The translations under genes were made by a program, and so were the position numbers. From Solirubrobacteraceae bacterium (GTDB lineage: Bacteria > Actinomycetota > Thermoleophilia > Solirubrobacterales > Solirubrobacteraceae): a stretch of 64,000 bases of DNA. The notes under the pieces are model-generated. The model saw only the letters and a list, made by a program, of their open reading frames with translations. It did not search any database and was not told the DNA's origin. The DNA lies in NCBI GenBank assembly GCA_025451035.1, contig JANWLE010000015.1, positions 1-64,000 on the forward strand, read 5' to 3'. Positions 28,034 through 37,386 of this stretch are shown here, one piece after another (the first letter of the stretch is position 1; every line of letters begins with the position of its first letter).

Positions 28034-30301
28034 CTAACGGTGGTCGCGACCGCTGCCGTGGCGGGGACGGCCCGAGCCACGCTCGCCGCGGCCGTTGCTC
28101 GACGAGCGCCGTTCGCCGTCGTCGCGGCCACGTCCGCCGGTGCCGACCGACGCCAGTTCCTGCGCGGACTTGCCGGCTATCTCCGGGTCGTCGGCGAGGC
28201 GCAGGCCGATGCGACCGCGCTCGCGGTCGACCTCGACCACGCGCACCGCGACTTCGTCGCCCTTGTTGAGCACATCCTCGACCGACTCCACGCGCTGGCC
28301 TGGAGAGATGTTGGAGATGTGCAGCAGGCCGTCGGTGCCCTTCGCGAGCTCGATGAAAGCACCGAAGGCGGTGGTCTTGACCACCTTGCCGGCGTACTCG
28401 TCGCCGACCTCGACCTCCTTCATCATCATGCGGATCCGCTCGACCAGAGCGTCGCCGAGATCGCCGTTGGCCGAGTAGATCAGCACCTGGCCGTCGTCGT
28501 TGACGTCGATCTGGGACTCGAACTCCTCCGAGAGGCCACGGATCGTTTCGCCACCCTTGCCGATCAACAGGCCAATCTGCGACGGGTCGATCTGGATCGT
28601 CTGGATGCGCGGAGCGAACTGCGAGAGCTGTGAGCGCGGCGCGCCGATCACTTCGGCCATCTTGCCGAGAATGAACTCGCGCGCCGTGTGCGCCTGCGTC
28701 AGCGCGTCGCGCAGGATGTCGAACGTGACACCGGAGATCTTGATGTCCATCTGCAGCGCGGTGATCCCTTGCTCGGTGCCGGCCACCTTGAAGTCCATGT
28801 CTCCCAGGTGGTCCTCCACGCCGGCGATGTCGGTCAGGACGATGTAGTCCTCGCCCTCCTTGATCAGGCCCATCGCGATACCTGCGACCGGCCGGCGGAT
28901 CGGTACCCCGGCCTCCATCAGCGACAGCGATGAGCCGCACACCGACGCCATCGAGGAGGAGCCGTTGGACTCAAGGATGTCAGACACCACACGGATCGTG
29001 TAGGGGAAGTCCTCGATCGAGGGGACAACCGGGACCAGCGCACGCTCGGCGAGCGCGCCGTGGCCGATGTCGCGGCGCTTGGGGCCAAGCCGCCCGGCCT
29101 CGCCCACCGAGAACGGCGGGAAGTTGTAGTGGTGGAAGTAGTACTTCTTGGTCTGCAAGCCGAGCGTGTCGAGGCGCATCTCCTCCTTGAGCGTCCCGAG
29201 CGCCGCGACCGACAGGGCCTGCGTCTGCCCGCGGGTGAACAGCGCCGAGCCGTGCGTGCGTGGGGTCACTCCCACTTCGATCGTGATGTCGCGGATCTCG
29301 TTCTCGGCGCGTCCATCCGGGCGCTTCTTGTGAACCGCAATGCGCTCGCGAATGATCGCCTTCTCGAGCTTGTCGAACCCCAGCTGCACAGCGGCGCGGC
29401 GCTCCTTGGCCTGCTCCAGCACGTCCTCGGGCGAGCCCTCCGCGGGGGCGGGAGCGTACTGCTCGAGTACGGCCGCCTCGACGGCTTTGGTCGCGTCCTG
29501 GCGCTCCAGCTTGTCCTCCACTTGGGTGGCGTCATCCAGCGCGGCGCCGTGCGAGGCGCGAATCGCGGCCAGGGTCTCCTCGTCGACGACGAGTGCCTGT
29601 ACCGGGGTCTTCTCCTTGCCCACTTTTGCGGCAAGCTCGTGCTGGACGGCGCAGATCTTCTTGATCTCCGAGTGGGCGATATCGAGCGCGTCGAGGATCT
29701 CGGCCTCCGAGATCTCGTTCGCGCCAGCCTCGACCATCAGGATCGCCTCCTCGGAGCCGGCAACCACGAGGTCGAGGTCAGAGCCCTCCAGGAGGTCCTC
29801 CTCGTTTGGGTTGACGACGAAGTTTCCGTCGACCTTGCCGATCCGTACCGCGCCGACCGGACCGGCGAACGGGACGTTGGAGATCATCAGGGCGGCTGAG
29901 GCGCCGTTCATCGCGAGCACGTCGTAGGGATGGACGTGGTCGACCGAGATCGGGATCGCGACGAGATGGGTCTCGTAGTTCCAGCCCTTCGTGAACAACG
30001 GGCGCAGCGGCCGGTCGATCATGCGCGCGGTCAGCGTGGCCTTCTCGCCGGAGCGGCCCTCGCGCTTGAAGAACGAGCCGGGGATCTTCCCGGCCGAGTA
30101 CATCCTCTCCTCGACGTCGACCGTCAACGGCAGGAAGTCGACGTCTCGCTGCCCGCCGGCGGTCGCGGTACAGAGGACCATGGTGTCGCCCTGGCGGACC
30201 ACGACCGCACCGGAGGCCTGCTTGGCCATCTTGCCGGTCTCAAACGAAATCTCGCTGCCGGCGATCTCCGCGGAAACCCGCGTCACATTGTCACTGCTCA
30301 T
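28034..30301 (-). CDS. pnp: Polyribonucleotide nucleotidyltransferase (PNPase)
   Basis: RPLRPLF, FTRGQTQALSVAALGT, C-terminal KH (IGKGGETIRGL) and S1 domains. Confidence 0.97.
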   Translation of the reverse strand: MSSDNVTRVSAEIAGSEISFETGKMAKQASGAVVVRQGDTMVLCTATAGGQRDVDFLPLTVDVEERMYSAGKIPGSFFKREGRSGEKATLTARMIDRPLRPLFTKGWNYETHLVAIPISVDHVHPYDVLAMNGASAALMISNVPFAGPVGAVRIGKVDGNFVVNPNEEDLLEGSDLDLVVAGSEEAILMVEAGANEISEAEILDALDIAHSEIKKICAVQHELAAKVGKEKTPVQALVVDEETLAAIRASHGAALDDATQVEDKLERQDATKAVEAAVLEQYAPAPAEGSPEDVLEQAKERRAAVQLGFDKLEKAIIRERIAVHKKRPDGRAENEIRDITIEVGVTPRTHGSALFTRGQTQALSVAALGTLKEEMRLDTLGLQTKKYYFHHYNFPPFSVGEAGRLGPKRRDIGHGALAERALVPVVPSIEDFPYTIRVVSDILESNGSSSMASVCGSSLSLMEAGVPIRRPVAGIAMGLIKEGEDYIVLTDIAGVEDHLGDMDFKVAGTEQGITALQMDIKISGVTFDILRDALTQAHTAREFILGKMAEVIGAPRSQLSQFAPRIQTIQIDPSQIGLLIGKGGETIRGLSEEFESQIDVNDDGQVLIYSANGDLGDALVERIRMMMKEVEVGDEYAGKVVKTTAFGAFIELAKGTDGLLHISNISPGQRVESVEDVLNKGDEVAVRVVEVDRERGRIGLRLADDPEIAGKSAQELASVGTGGRGRDDGERRSSSNGRGERGSGRPRHGSGRDHR

Positions 30302-30317
30302 ATTTTTCTGCCTTCCT

Positions 30318-30339
30318 ATCCGCCCGTCGGTCGGCGGAT
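30318..30339 (+). terminator. GC hairpin ATCCGCC-N8-GGCGGAT followed by a T-rich tract on the + strand; lies in the pnp 5' leader (antisense-oriented terminator or leader hairpin)
   Basis: Perfect 7-bp arms at 30318-30324 and 30333-30339, then CCTTTTTCTTTTGTCTC on +. Confidence 0.55.
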
Positions 30340-30374
30340 CCTTTTTCTTTTGTCTCTATCCGAGCCCACAGAGC

Positions 30375-30890
30375 TTAGCGGACGTGCATGGGCGCGAGCA
30401 TCGCTAGGAGCTCCCCCGTCGGCGGCCCGGGATAAACGACGCCGTCGAGCACCAATGTTGGCGTGCTCGCCACCCCACCGCGCAAACCGCTCTGCAGATC
30501 TCGGCGTATGCGCTCGAGTACCACCTCGGAGCGACGGTCCGCTTGAAAGCGGTCGAGGTCAAGCCCGAGCTGCTGAACGTGGCGCCAAAGATCGGGGTCC
30601 TCGGTGTGGGCGGGGTCGGAGAAAAGGGCGTCGTGCATCTCCCAGAAGGCTCCCTGGCGGGCGGCTGCCTCCGCCGCGGCGGCGAGCGCTACCGCTCGTG
30701 GGCGGCTCTTTAGCGCGAAGTGACGGAAGGCGAGACGGATCCGGATGCCGCGCAACTGCTGATAGGCGCTCGCGCAGTACGGGCAGGTGAAGTCGCCGTA
30801 GAAGATGACCGTAGTGATCCCGGCGGGCCCGCGCACGTGATCCTCGCTACAGGGCGGCGGGATCGGCGAGCTGCGCAGGTCATCTTTCAC
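30375..30890 (-). CDS. DsbA/thioredoxin-fold oxidoreductase
   Basis: TVIFYGDFTCPYCASAYQQL (CPYC), VASTPTLVLDGVVYPG. Confidence 0.87.
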   Translation of the reverse strand: MKDDLRSSPIPPPCSEDHVRGPAGITTVIFYGDFTCPYCASAYQQLRGIRIRLAFRHFALKSRPRAVALAAAAEAAARQGAFWEMHDALFSDPAHTEDPDLWRHVQQLGLDLDRFQADRRSEVVLERIRRDLQSGLRGGVASTPTLVLDGVVYPGPPTGELLAMLAPMHVR

Positions 30891-30968
30891 GCCACGTCCG
30901 AGAGTAGCGCCCGCAAAGGGCGCGCGGCCACCGCGAGACGGCCATCTCAGAGAGACCTTCCGCTCCGC

Positions 30969-31430
30969 CTAGAGTGAGGCCAGGCCGTCAAACAAGAGGT
31001 TCACTCCAGGCAGCTCTCCCGGCGAGTCGGCCTGGTAGCTATAGCCGACGGTGCCGTCGCCCTTGACGATCACCAGCGCCCGCTGCGGAAAGCCGCCGGG
31101 GTGTAGAACCCCGAACACCCGGCAGGTCGCGCCCTTCGGCTCAAAGTCAGACAGCTGCGGGATCTGCACGCCGAGCTTTTCGCGGAACGCTCGCTGCGAC
31201 CACGTCGAGTCGCAGGAGACGCCGTAAATGGATGCGCCGTGCTCGTCTGCGAGCTGCTCTCGCACCTCCTCGTACAGCTGGAGCTGGTCGGTGCAGACCG
31301 GGCTGAACGCGAACGGGTAGAAGACGAGGACCGTCGTCGTCTCCGACAGGTCAGCTGCGGTGAAGGTTCCCGCCTCTTCGGTGGCGAGGGAGAAGTCAGG
31401 GACTTGAGTGCCTGCGGCCAGGACACTCAC
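30969..31430 (-). CDS. Peroxiredoxin (AhpC/TSA-Bcp/AhpE-like)
   Basis: [22 protein letters not shown] peroxidatic Cys motif. Confidence 0.9.
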   Translation of the reverse strand: MSVLAAGTQVPDFSLATEEAGTFTAADLSETTTVLVFYPFAFSPVCTDQLQLYEEVREQLADEHGASIYGVSCDSTWSQRAFREKLGVQIPQLSDFEPKGATCRVFGVLHPGGFPQRALVIVKGDGTVGYSYQADSPGELPGVNLLFDGLASL

Positions 31431-31696
31431 TTGCGCAGTCCGAGCTCCTTGATCAGCGCCCTGTAACCCTCCAGGTCGGTGCGCTGCATGTAGTTGAGGA
31501 AGCGCCGGCGGCGCCCGACGAGCATCAGCAGGCCACGACGGGAGTGGTGGTCCTTCTTCTGCTCACGCAGATGCTCGGTCAGGTGGTTGATGCGCTCGGT
31601 CAGCAGCGCGATCTGGACCCTGGTGTTGCCGGTGTCTTTCTCGTTCGTGCCGAACTTCGTTGTGATCTCGTGCTTGCGCTCGGTGGTCAAAGTCAT
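31427..31696 (-). CDS. rpsO: 30S ribosomal protein S15
   Basis: [74 protein letters not shown]. Confidence 0.97.
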   Translation of the reverse strand: MTLTTERKHEITTKFGTNEKDTGNTRVQIALLTERINHLTEHLREQKKDHHSRRGLLMLVGRRRRFLNYMQRTDLEGYRALIKELGLRK

Positions 31697-31729
31697 GCGG
31701 CCGCACACGGTAGCAGAAGGGTTGCTCGC

Positions 31730-32602
31730 TTACGGGGCGGTGATGACCGCGCGTGTCTGCTCGACATCGGCGCGCATCTGCTCGACGAGCTGCTCGACGC
31801 TCTGAAAACGCCGCTCTCCTCTGAGGCGGTGCAGGAAGTCAAGGCGTAGCTCCTGGCCGTACAGGTCCTCTTCGAAGTCGAGGATGTACGCCTCGACGAG
31901 CTCGCCTCTGCCGCTCGCGAAAGTCGGGCGCACACCGACGTTCACGGCGGCCGGGCGGCCGCCTGCCAAGCAGGCGTAAACGCCATGGCCGGGGCACACC
32001 AGAGCCTCGTCGGGAATCAGGTTGGCGGTCGGAAAGCCGAGCTCGCGCCCGCGCTTGTCCCCGTGGACGACCTCTCCCCGCATCTGAAAAGGCGTGCCCA
32101 AAAAGCGTGCCGCACGCTCGACGTCACCGGCCAGGACCAGGCCCCGGATGTGGCTCGAGGAGACGATTTCGCCGTTGACCTCGAGCAGTGGGTGAACGTC
32201 GGTGACGAAGCGCTCGTCGGCGGCGAGCATCGCGGTGTCGCCCTTCGCGCCCTTGCCGAAGCGGAAGTTCTCGCCGACGGATACGCGTACGGCACCGAGC
32301 GTGCCGTGCAGGATGTCGTCTATGAACTGCTGGGCCTCGTGGGCCGCGAAGGCAGCGTCGAACGGGATCACGATCAGCTCGCTCACACCCAGCCGCGCGA
32401 TCAGTTCGGCCTTGGCGGCCAGGCTTGTCAGCAGCTTCGGTGTGTGTGCCGGTGCCACGACCGACACCGGGTGCGGATCGAACGTGAGCACGCTGTCGGC
32501 GCCGTCGATCACCCGACGGTGGCCGAGATGCACGCCGTCGAACATCCCGACGGCGACGTGGCGCGGCCGGGGCTTCGTGTCGGGCAGGCGAACGATCTCC
32601 AC
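31730..32602 (-). CDS. ribF: Bifunctional riboflavin kinase/FAD synthetase
   Basis: RHVAVGMFDGVHLGHRRVI, GENFRFGKGAKGD, RGRELGFPTANL; GTG start 32602. Confidence 0.93.
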   Translation of the reverse strand: MEIVRLPDTKPRPRHVAVGMFDGVHLGHRRVIDGADSVLTFDPHPVSVVAPAHTPKLLTSLAAKAELIARLGVSELIVIPFDAAFAAHEAQQFIDDILHGTLGAVRVSVGENFRFGKGAKGDTAMLAADERFVTDVHPLLEVNGEIVSSSHIRGLVLAGDVERAARFLGTPFQMRGEVVHGDKRGRELGFPTANLIPDEALVCPGHGVYACLAGGRPAAVNVGVRPTFASGRGELVEAYILDFEEDLYGQELRLDFLHRLRGERRFQSVEQLVEQMRADVEQTRAVITAP

Positions 32603-32616
32603 GGTGGCAGCAAAGC

Positions 32617-33327
32617 CTACGTAACTGGCTTGCCCGGCGGAGCGCTCAGCGCGTCCCAGTCCGCGCGGTTGGCTCTGGCGAGCTCGAGTGCTGCGTCGAT
32701 CCCCAGCAGCGGGGGATCGGTCCACGTCTCTGTGCGCGCCGGTGGCGCGATCGCTTGCTCGACGTGGAAGGGCCCGATCGCGGTGCGCCTGAGCTCCTCG
32801 CAGTAGGCGTCGGCGAGGTCGGCGATCAACGAGCGCACATATGTGCCGGAGGAGCACTCGATCGTGAACGCCGCCCTGTCCCCCTCCCGCCAGCGCTGCT
32901 CGAAGCGATACACCGTCACGAGTCGCGGAGGCATCTCGAACTGTTCGCCGCGGCGGGCTCGCTTGTACGCCCGCTCGCCTTTTATCTTCACCGCCGAGTA
33001 GCTCGGTGGGCGCTGCAGGATCTCGCCGGTGGGCAGGCGCGGTGGGTCATCGGGCAGGCGACCGGTGTGAACGATCTGCCCCTCGGGGTCGCCCGTGGTA
33101 GAAGTCGCCCCCAGCCGCGCGAGCGTCTCATAACGCTTGGGTAGGACCATGAGCTCCTGCTGTATGCGGGTCGCCCGGCCGACCAGGATGAGCAGAAGGC
33201 CGCTAGCGAACGGGTCGAGCGTGCCCGCGTGGCCTGTCTTGGCTTTGCCCACCGCGCGCCGTACGGCGGCAACCGCGTCGTGCGAGGTGATGCCCTTCGG
33301 CTTGTCGATCAACAGCACGCCGTCCAT
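32617..33327 (-). CDS. truB: tRNA pseudouridine(55) synthase TruB
   Basis: GVLLIDKPKGITSHDAVAAVRR, KTGHAGTLDPFASGLLLILVGRATR. Confidence 0.95.
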   Translation of the reverse strand: MDGVLLIDKPKGITSHDAVAAVRRAVGKAKTGHAGTLDPFASGLLLILVGRATRIQQELMVLPKRYETLARLGATSTTGDPEGQIVHTGRLPDDPPRLPTGEILQRPPSYSAVKIKGERAYKRARRGEQFEMPPRLVTVYRFEQRWREGDRAAFTIECSSGTYVRSLIADLADAYCEELRRTAIGPFHVEQAIAPPARTETWTDPPLLGIDAALELARANRADWDALSAPPGKPVT

Positions 33328-33359
33328 CAGCTACTCCGCAAGGGCGCCGGCTTGGATGC

Positions 33360-34394
33360 TCAGGCGAGCGTCGGCTCGGGATCAGTCTTTGAACGCTCGT
33401 GCAGCTGCGCGTCGATCTCGCGGCCCAAACGGGAGATCAGCTCGCCCACCTCGGCCGTGGTGGAGAAGCCTGCGGCGCGACGGTGCCCGCCGCCACCCTG
33501 CGCGCGGGCGATGACCGACACGTCGACGTCGTCGTCGGTCGCGCGCAGCGATACCTTGCGCTGCCCACGCCGCTCCGGGGCTGTCAGCTCACGCACCAGC
33601 GCCGCGACCTTCGTCCCCTCGATCGCGCGGAGGTGGTCGATGATGCCCTCGGAGTGGCTCGATTGCGCCTGCGTTGACTGAAAGTCCTCGGCGCTGAGCG
33701 AGACGAGCGTCAGCTCGCCGTTGTTGAACCGCTGGATGTGCGACAGGGCGAGCGCGAGCAGCTTGATCTTCGCGTACGGCATCTCCTCGTACAGGCAGCG
33801 GTATATCCCCTGCACGTCAACACCGACCTCGAGCAGCTGAGCTGCCATTTGATGGGCGCGCGGGCCGGTGTTCTCGTACATGAAGCGGCCCGTGTCGGTT
33901 ATCAGGCCGATATAGAGGGCCTCGGCGATCTCGCGGGTCGGGGTGAACGACAGTCCGTTCATGAGGTCCCACACGATCTCGGCGGTACAGGAGGCGGTGG
34001 CCACCACGTGATTGAGCGTGCCGAAACGGGTGTTGTCGTGGTGGTGGTCGATGTTCAACAGGTGCGCTCCGTCCTGTAGCACGCCAGCCGGGTTGCGGTC
34101 GATGTTGCCGCAGTCGAGGAACACGACGGTACGCTCGGCGATGTCGGCGGGCGGCACCTGTATCAGCCCGTCCAGCGAGAACAGGGCGTATTCGTGCGGC
34201 AGTGGGAACTCGCTTGCGGGGATGAACATCTCAGAGTCCTTGCCGAGCCCGCTCAGCAGCGCTTGCATCGCCACGAGTGAGCCGAGCGCGTCGCCGTCGA
34301 GATTTTCGTGGGTTGCCAGCACGAAACGAGAGCCAGAGCGAAGGCGCTCGAGGACCTGCTCGCGGCTGGCCGCAGTGTCGCCGGCCTGGCTCAT
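33360..34394 (-). CDS. nrnA: DHH/DHHA1 phosphoesterase (NrnA-like oligoribonuclease / pAp phosphatase)
   Basis: THENLDGDALGSLVAM, LNIDHHHDNTRFG, AQGGGGHRRAAGF. Confidence 0.9.
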   Translation of the reverse strand: MSQAGDTAASREQVLERLRSGSRFVLATHENLDGDALGSLVAMQALLSGLGKDSEMFIPASEFPLPHEYALFSLDGLIQVPPADIAERTVVFLDCGNIDRNPAGVLQDGAHLLNIDHHHDNTRFGTLNHVVATASCTAEIVWDLMNGLSFTPTREIAEALYIGLITDTGRFMYENTGPRAHQMAAQLLEVGVDVQGIYRCLYEEMPYAKIKLLALALSHIQRFNNGELTLVSLSAEDFQSTQAQSSHSEGIIDHLRAIEGTKVAALVRELTAPERRGQRKVSLRATDDDVDVSVIARAQGGGGHRRAAGFSTTAEVGELISRLGREIDAQLHERSKTDPEPTLA

Positions 34395-34783
34395 GCGTCG
34401 CGATCCTCGCCCGGTGCGGACTTCTCCTCAGCTGCCGGGTCTTGCGCCGGATCGTGCTTGAGCAGCTCCTCGAGCGCCAGGGCGCGGTCAGTCGTCTCGT
34501 CGTAGGAGAAGCTGAGCGTCGGTGTGCGCTTGAGGTGAAGCTCGGCCGCCACCCGGCGCTGCAGGTAGCCGTGGGCGCTCTGCAGGCCGGCGATGGTGTC
34601 CTTGCGCTGCTCGTCGTGCCCGAGCACGCTCACATACACGCGCGCATGGCTCAAATCGGTGCTGGTCCTGACATCGGTCACTGTCACAAATCCCACTCGA
34701 GGGTCCTTTAGGCCGGAGGCGATCGCCTCACCGACGACCTGCCGGATCGCCTCATCCACCCGACGCATCCGGTCTGAGCTCAT
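34391..34783 (-). CDS. rbfA: 30S ribosome-binding factor RbfA
   Basis: RVDEAIRQVVGEAIASGLKDPRVGFVTVTDVRTSTDLSHARVYVSVLG. Confidence 0.93.
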   Translation of the reverse strand: MSSDRMRRVDEAIRQVVGEAIASGLKDPRVGFVTVTDVRTSTDLSHARVYVSVLGHDEQRKDTIAGLQSAHGYLQRRVAAELHLKRTPTLSFSYDETTDRALALEELLKHDPAQDPAAEEKSAPGEDRDA

Positions 34784-34832
34784 CCTATCCCTCGATCAGG
34801 TTGGGGGGAACACCGCCGTGCTCGCCGCCCGC

Positions 34833-37100
34833 CTACAGCTCTCGCTCGACCTGGCGAGTCTCGTAGGTCTCGAGCACATCTCCCTCGCGCAGATCCTGGA
34901 AATTCGTAAGCACGATCCCGCACTCGTATCCCGAGGAGACCTCGCGCGCATCCTCGTTGAAGCGCCGCAGCGAGCCGATCGTCGTGTCGTAGATGACTGT
35001 GCCCTCGCGTACGACGCGGGCCCGCGCGCCGCGGGTGACCTTGCCCTCGGTCACAAATGAGCCGGCGATCACGCCTATCTTCGAGGCGCGGAAAAGCTGG
35101 CGCACCTCCGCTTGGCCGAGCGCGGTCTCGACCTCCTCCGGCTCGAGCATTCCCTGCATCGCGGCCCTGAGCTCCTCGATCGCGCGGTAGATCACCGCGT
35201 AGGAGCGGATCTCCACGCCCTCTCGTTCGGCGAGCTGACGCGCGTCCTGCACCGGGCGTACGTTGAACGCCATGATCAGCCCCTCGGAGGCCGACGCGAG
35301 CATCACATCCGACTCGTTGATGCCGCCCACTCCGCGGTGGATGATGTTGACCTTCACCTCGTCCTGCGGGAGCTTGGCGATCTCGTCCTCGATTGCCTCG
35401 AGCGATCCGGCGACGTCCGCCTTGATGACCAGCCCAAGTTCCTTGACCGCGCCCTCCTGGGCGAGCCGGAAGACATCTTCGAGGGATACCTTGCGCCCAG
35501 AGCGCCTGGCCAGGGCCTCGGTCTTCAGGCGGTTGGCGCGCTCGCCAGCGAGCTGACGCGCGCGCCGCTCGTTCTCGACGACACGCACAACTTCGCCGGC
35601 CTGTGGGACGCCGTCGAAGCCGAGCGCCTCCACCGGCTCACCTGGCATGGCTCGCTTGACACGAGCGCCGTTGAAGTCGTGCATCGCTCGCACCCGCCCA
35701 AAGTGGGCGCCGGCGACGAGCGCATCCCCGACGCGTAGCGTTCCGCGCTGGATGAGGATGCTGACCACCGGTCCGCGCCCCGGGTCGAGCTTTGACTCGA
35801 TCACAGTGCCGGACGCATCGGCGTTCGGGTTCGCCTTCAGCTCCTCGAGGTCGGCGACCACCTGGATCGTGTCGAGCAGGCTCTCGAGACCCTGCTGCGT
35901 CTTGGCCGACACGTCCACAAACTCGATTTCTCCGCCCCACTCTGATGGCTGCAGCCCGCGCTGGGTGAGTTCGGTCCGGACCCGTTCGGGCTGCGCGCCC
36001 TCCTTGTCGATCTTGTTAACGGCCACGATGATCGCAACGTCAGCGGCCTTGGCGTGGTCTATCGCCTCCTCGGTCTGTGGCTTGACGCCGTCGTCGGCTG
36101 CCACGACGATCACCGCGAGGTCGGTCACGCGCGCGCCGCGCGCGCGCATCGCCGTGAACGCCTCGTGACCGGGCGTGTCCAGGAAGGTGATCTCCTTGCC
36201 AGCGTGGCGCACCTGGTAGGCACCGATGTGCTGGGTGATGCCCCCCGCCTCGCCGGCCGCGACCTCGGTCTTGCGGATCGCGTCCAGCAGCGAGGTCTTG
36301 CCGTGGTCGACGTGCCCCATGATCGTCACCACAGGGGGCCTGTCGACGAGCTCGTCAGGGGTGTCCTCGAAGGCTGGCTCCACCTCGATCTCGTCGGCGG
36401 CGTGCACGATCTCGATCTGCTTGTCGAATTCGTCGGCGAGCACCTGGATCGCGTCATCTGAGAGCGTCTGTGTCAGCGTCGCCATCTCGCCGAGCATCAT
36501 CAGCTTCTTGATCACCTCGGGCACCGGCACGCCGAGGTATTCGGCGACATCCTTGACCGTCGAGCCCGAGTTGATGCGGATCAGGTCGGTTGCCTCCATC
36601 GCGGCCGTGTCGATCGGGGAGATCGTCTCGTCGTAGGTGCCGCGCCGGCGACGCCCGCGGCGGGGTCTACGTTGAGGCTGTTGCGCGGCCGGGCCGCCGC
36701 CTGGCTGGCGGCGTGAGGCCTGTGAGTCGATGACTACGCGTCGTCTACCGCCCGCGCCGACCCCGGGTGCACGCTCGCCCGTCCTCGAGTCACGGGTCGG
36801 CCGGACACGCTCGGCGTGCTGTCCGGGTGACTGCTCGCCCTCGGTCGGCGTCGCGGCGCTGTCCGAGGGCGGTGTGGGAGCTGGTGGCTGGCTCGCCGCC
36901 GCTGGGCTACTGGGGGGCGGTGCTTGCTGCGTGGCCGTGGCGCTCGCCCCGTTGCTCTCGAGCGCCTTCAGGGCGAGCGCCTCATCGACGGTGGAGGCTG
37001 CGGCCTTCGCCTCGACGCCGGCGGCTTTGAGCTTCTCGAGCAGATCCTTGCTCGAGATGCCTCGCTCCTTGGCTATCTCGTGAACACGCTTCTTTGTCAT
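34833..37100 (-). CDS. infB: Translation initiation factor IF-2
   Basis: [36 protein letters not shown]; start at [14 protein letters not shown]. Confidence 0.97.
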   Translation of the reverse strand: MTKKRVHEIAKERGISSKDLLEKLKAAGVEAKAAASTVDEALALKALESNGASATATQQAPPPSSPAAASQPPAPTPPSDSAATPTEGEQSPGQHAERVRPTRDSRTGERAPGVGAGGRRRVVIDSQASRRQPGGGPAAQQPQRRPRRGRRRRGTYDETISPIDTAAMEATDLIRINSGSTVKDVAEYLGVPVPEVIKKLMMLGEMATLTQTLSDDAIQVLADEFDKQIEIVHAADEIEVEPAFEDTPDELVDRPPVVTIMGHVDHGKTSLLDAIRKTEVAAGEAGGITQHIGAYQVRHAGKEITFLDTPGHEAFTAMRARGARVTDLAVIVVAADDGVKPQTEEAIDHAKAADVAIIVAVNKIDKEGAQPERVRTELTQRGLQPSEWGGEIEFVDVSAKTQQGLESLLDTIQVVADLEELKANPNADASGTVIESKLDPGRGPVVSILIQRGTLRVGDALVAGAHFGRVRAMHDFNGARVKRAMPGEPVEALGFDGVPQAGEVVRVVENERRARQLAGERANRLKTEALARRSGRKVSLEDVFRLAQEGAVKELGLVIKADVAGSLEAIEDEIAKLPQDEVKVNIIHRGVGGINESDVMLASASEGLIMAFNVRPVQDARQLAEREGVEIRSYAVIYRAIEELRAAMQGMLEPEEVETALGQAEVRQLFRASKIGVIAGSFVTEGKVTRGARARVVREGTVIYDTTIGSLRRFNEDAREVSSGYECGIVLTNFQDLREGDVLETYETRQVEREL

Positions 37101-37372
37101 TGCCCCACCGATTGTACGAGCTCGGAATCTATCTTCGCTTGGGAACGCAGGGTTCTGGTGATGCTTTTCTTTGCTTGTGCCTTGGCCAGACATGCCGCGG
37201 CGATGTGCCGGCCGTCTACGGCTCGGCACAGATAGGCGCCTCGGCCCGGCATGATGCCGTCGCGATCGAGTACGACCCGTCGCTCAAACGTGCCGGGCTT
37301 CTCTGCAGTGAGGGCTAGTCGAAAGAGCTTTGTCTTTGGCGCCGCCTGTCCGCAGCCGGTGCAGCGGCGCAA
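37097..37372 (-). CDS. ylxR: YlxR/DUF448 RNA-binding protein
   Basis: MRRCTGCGQAAPKTKLFRLAL...GRGAYLCR; between nusA and infB. Confidence 0.9.
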   Translation of the reverse strand: MRRCTGCGQAAPKTKLFRLALTAEKPGTFERRVVLDRDGIMPGRGAYLCRAVDGRHIAAACLAKAQAKKSITRTLRSQAKIDSELVQSVGQ

Positions 37373-37386
37373 TGGGGTGTGTGCCG

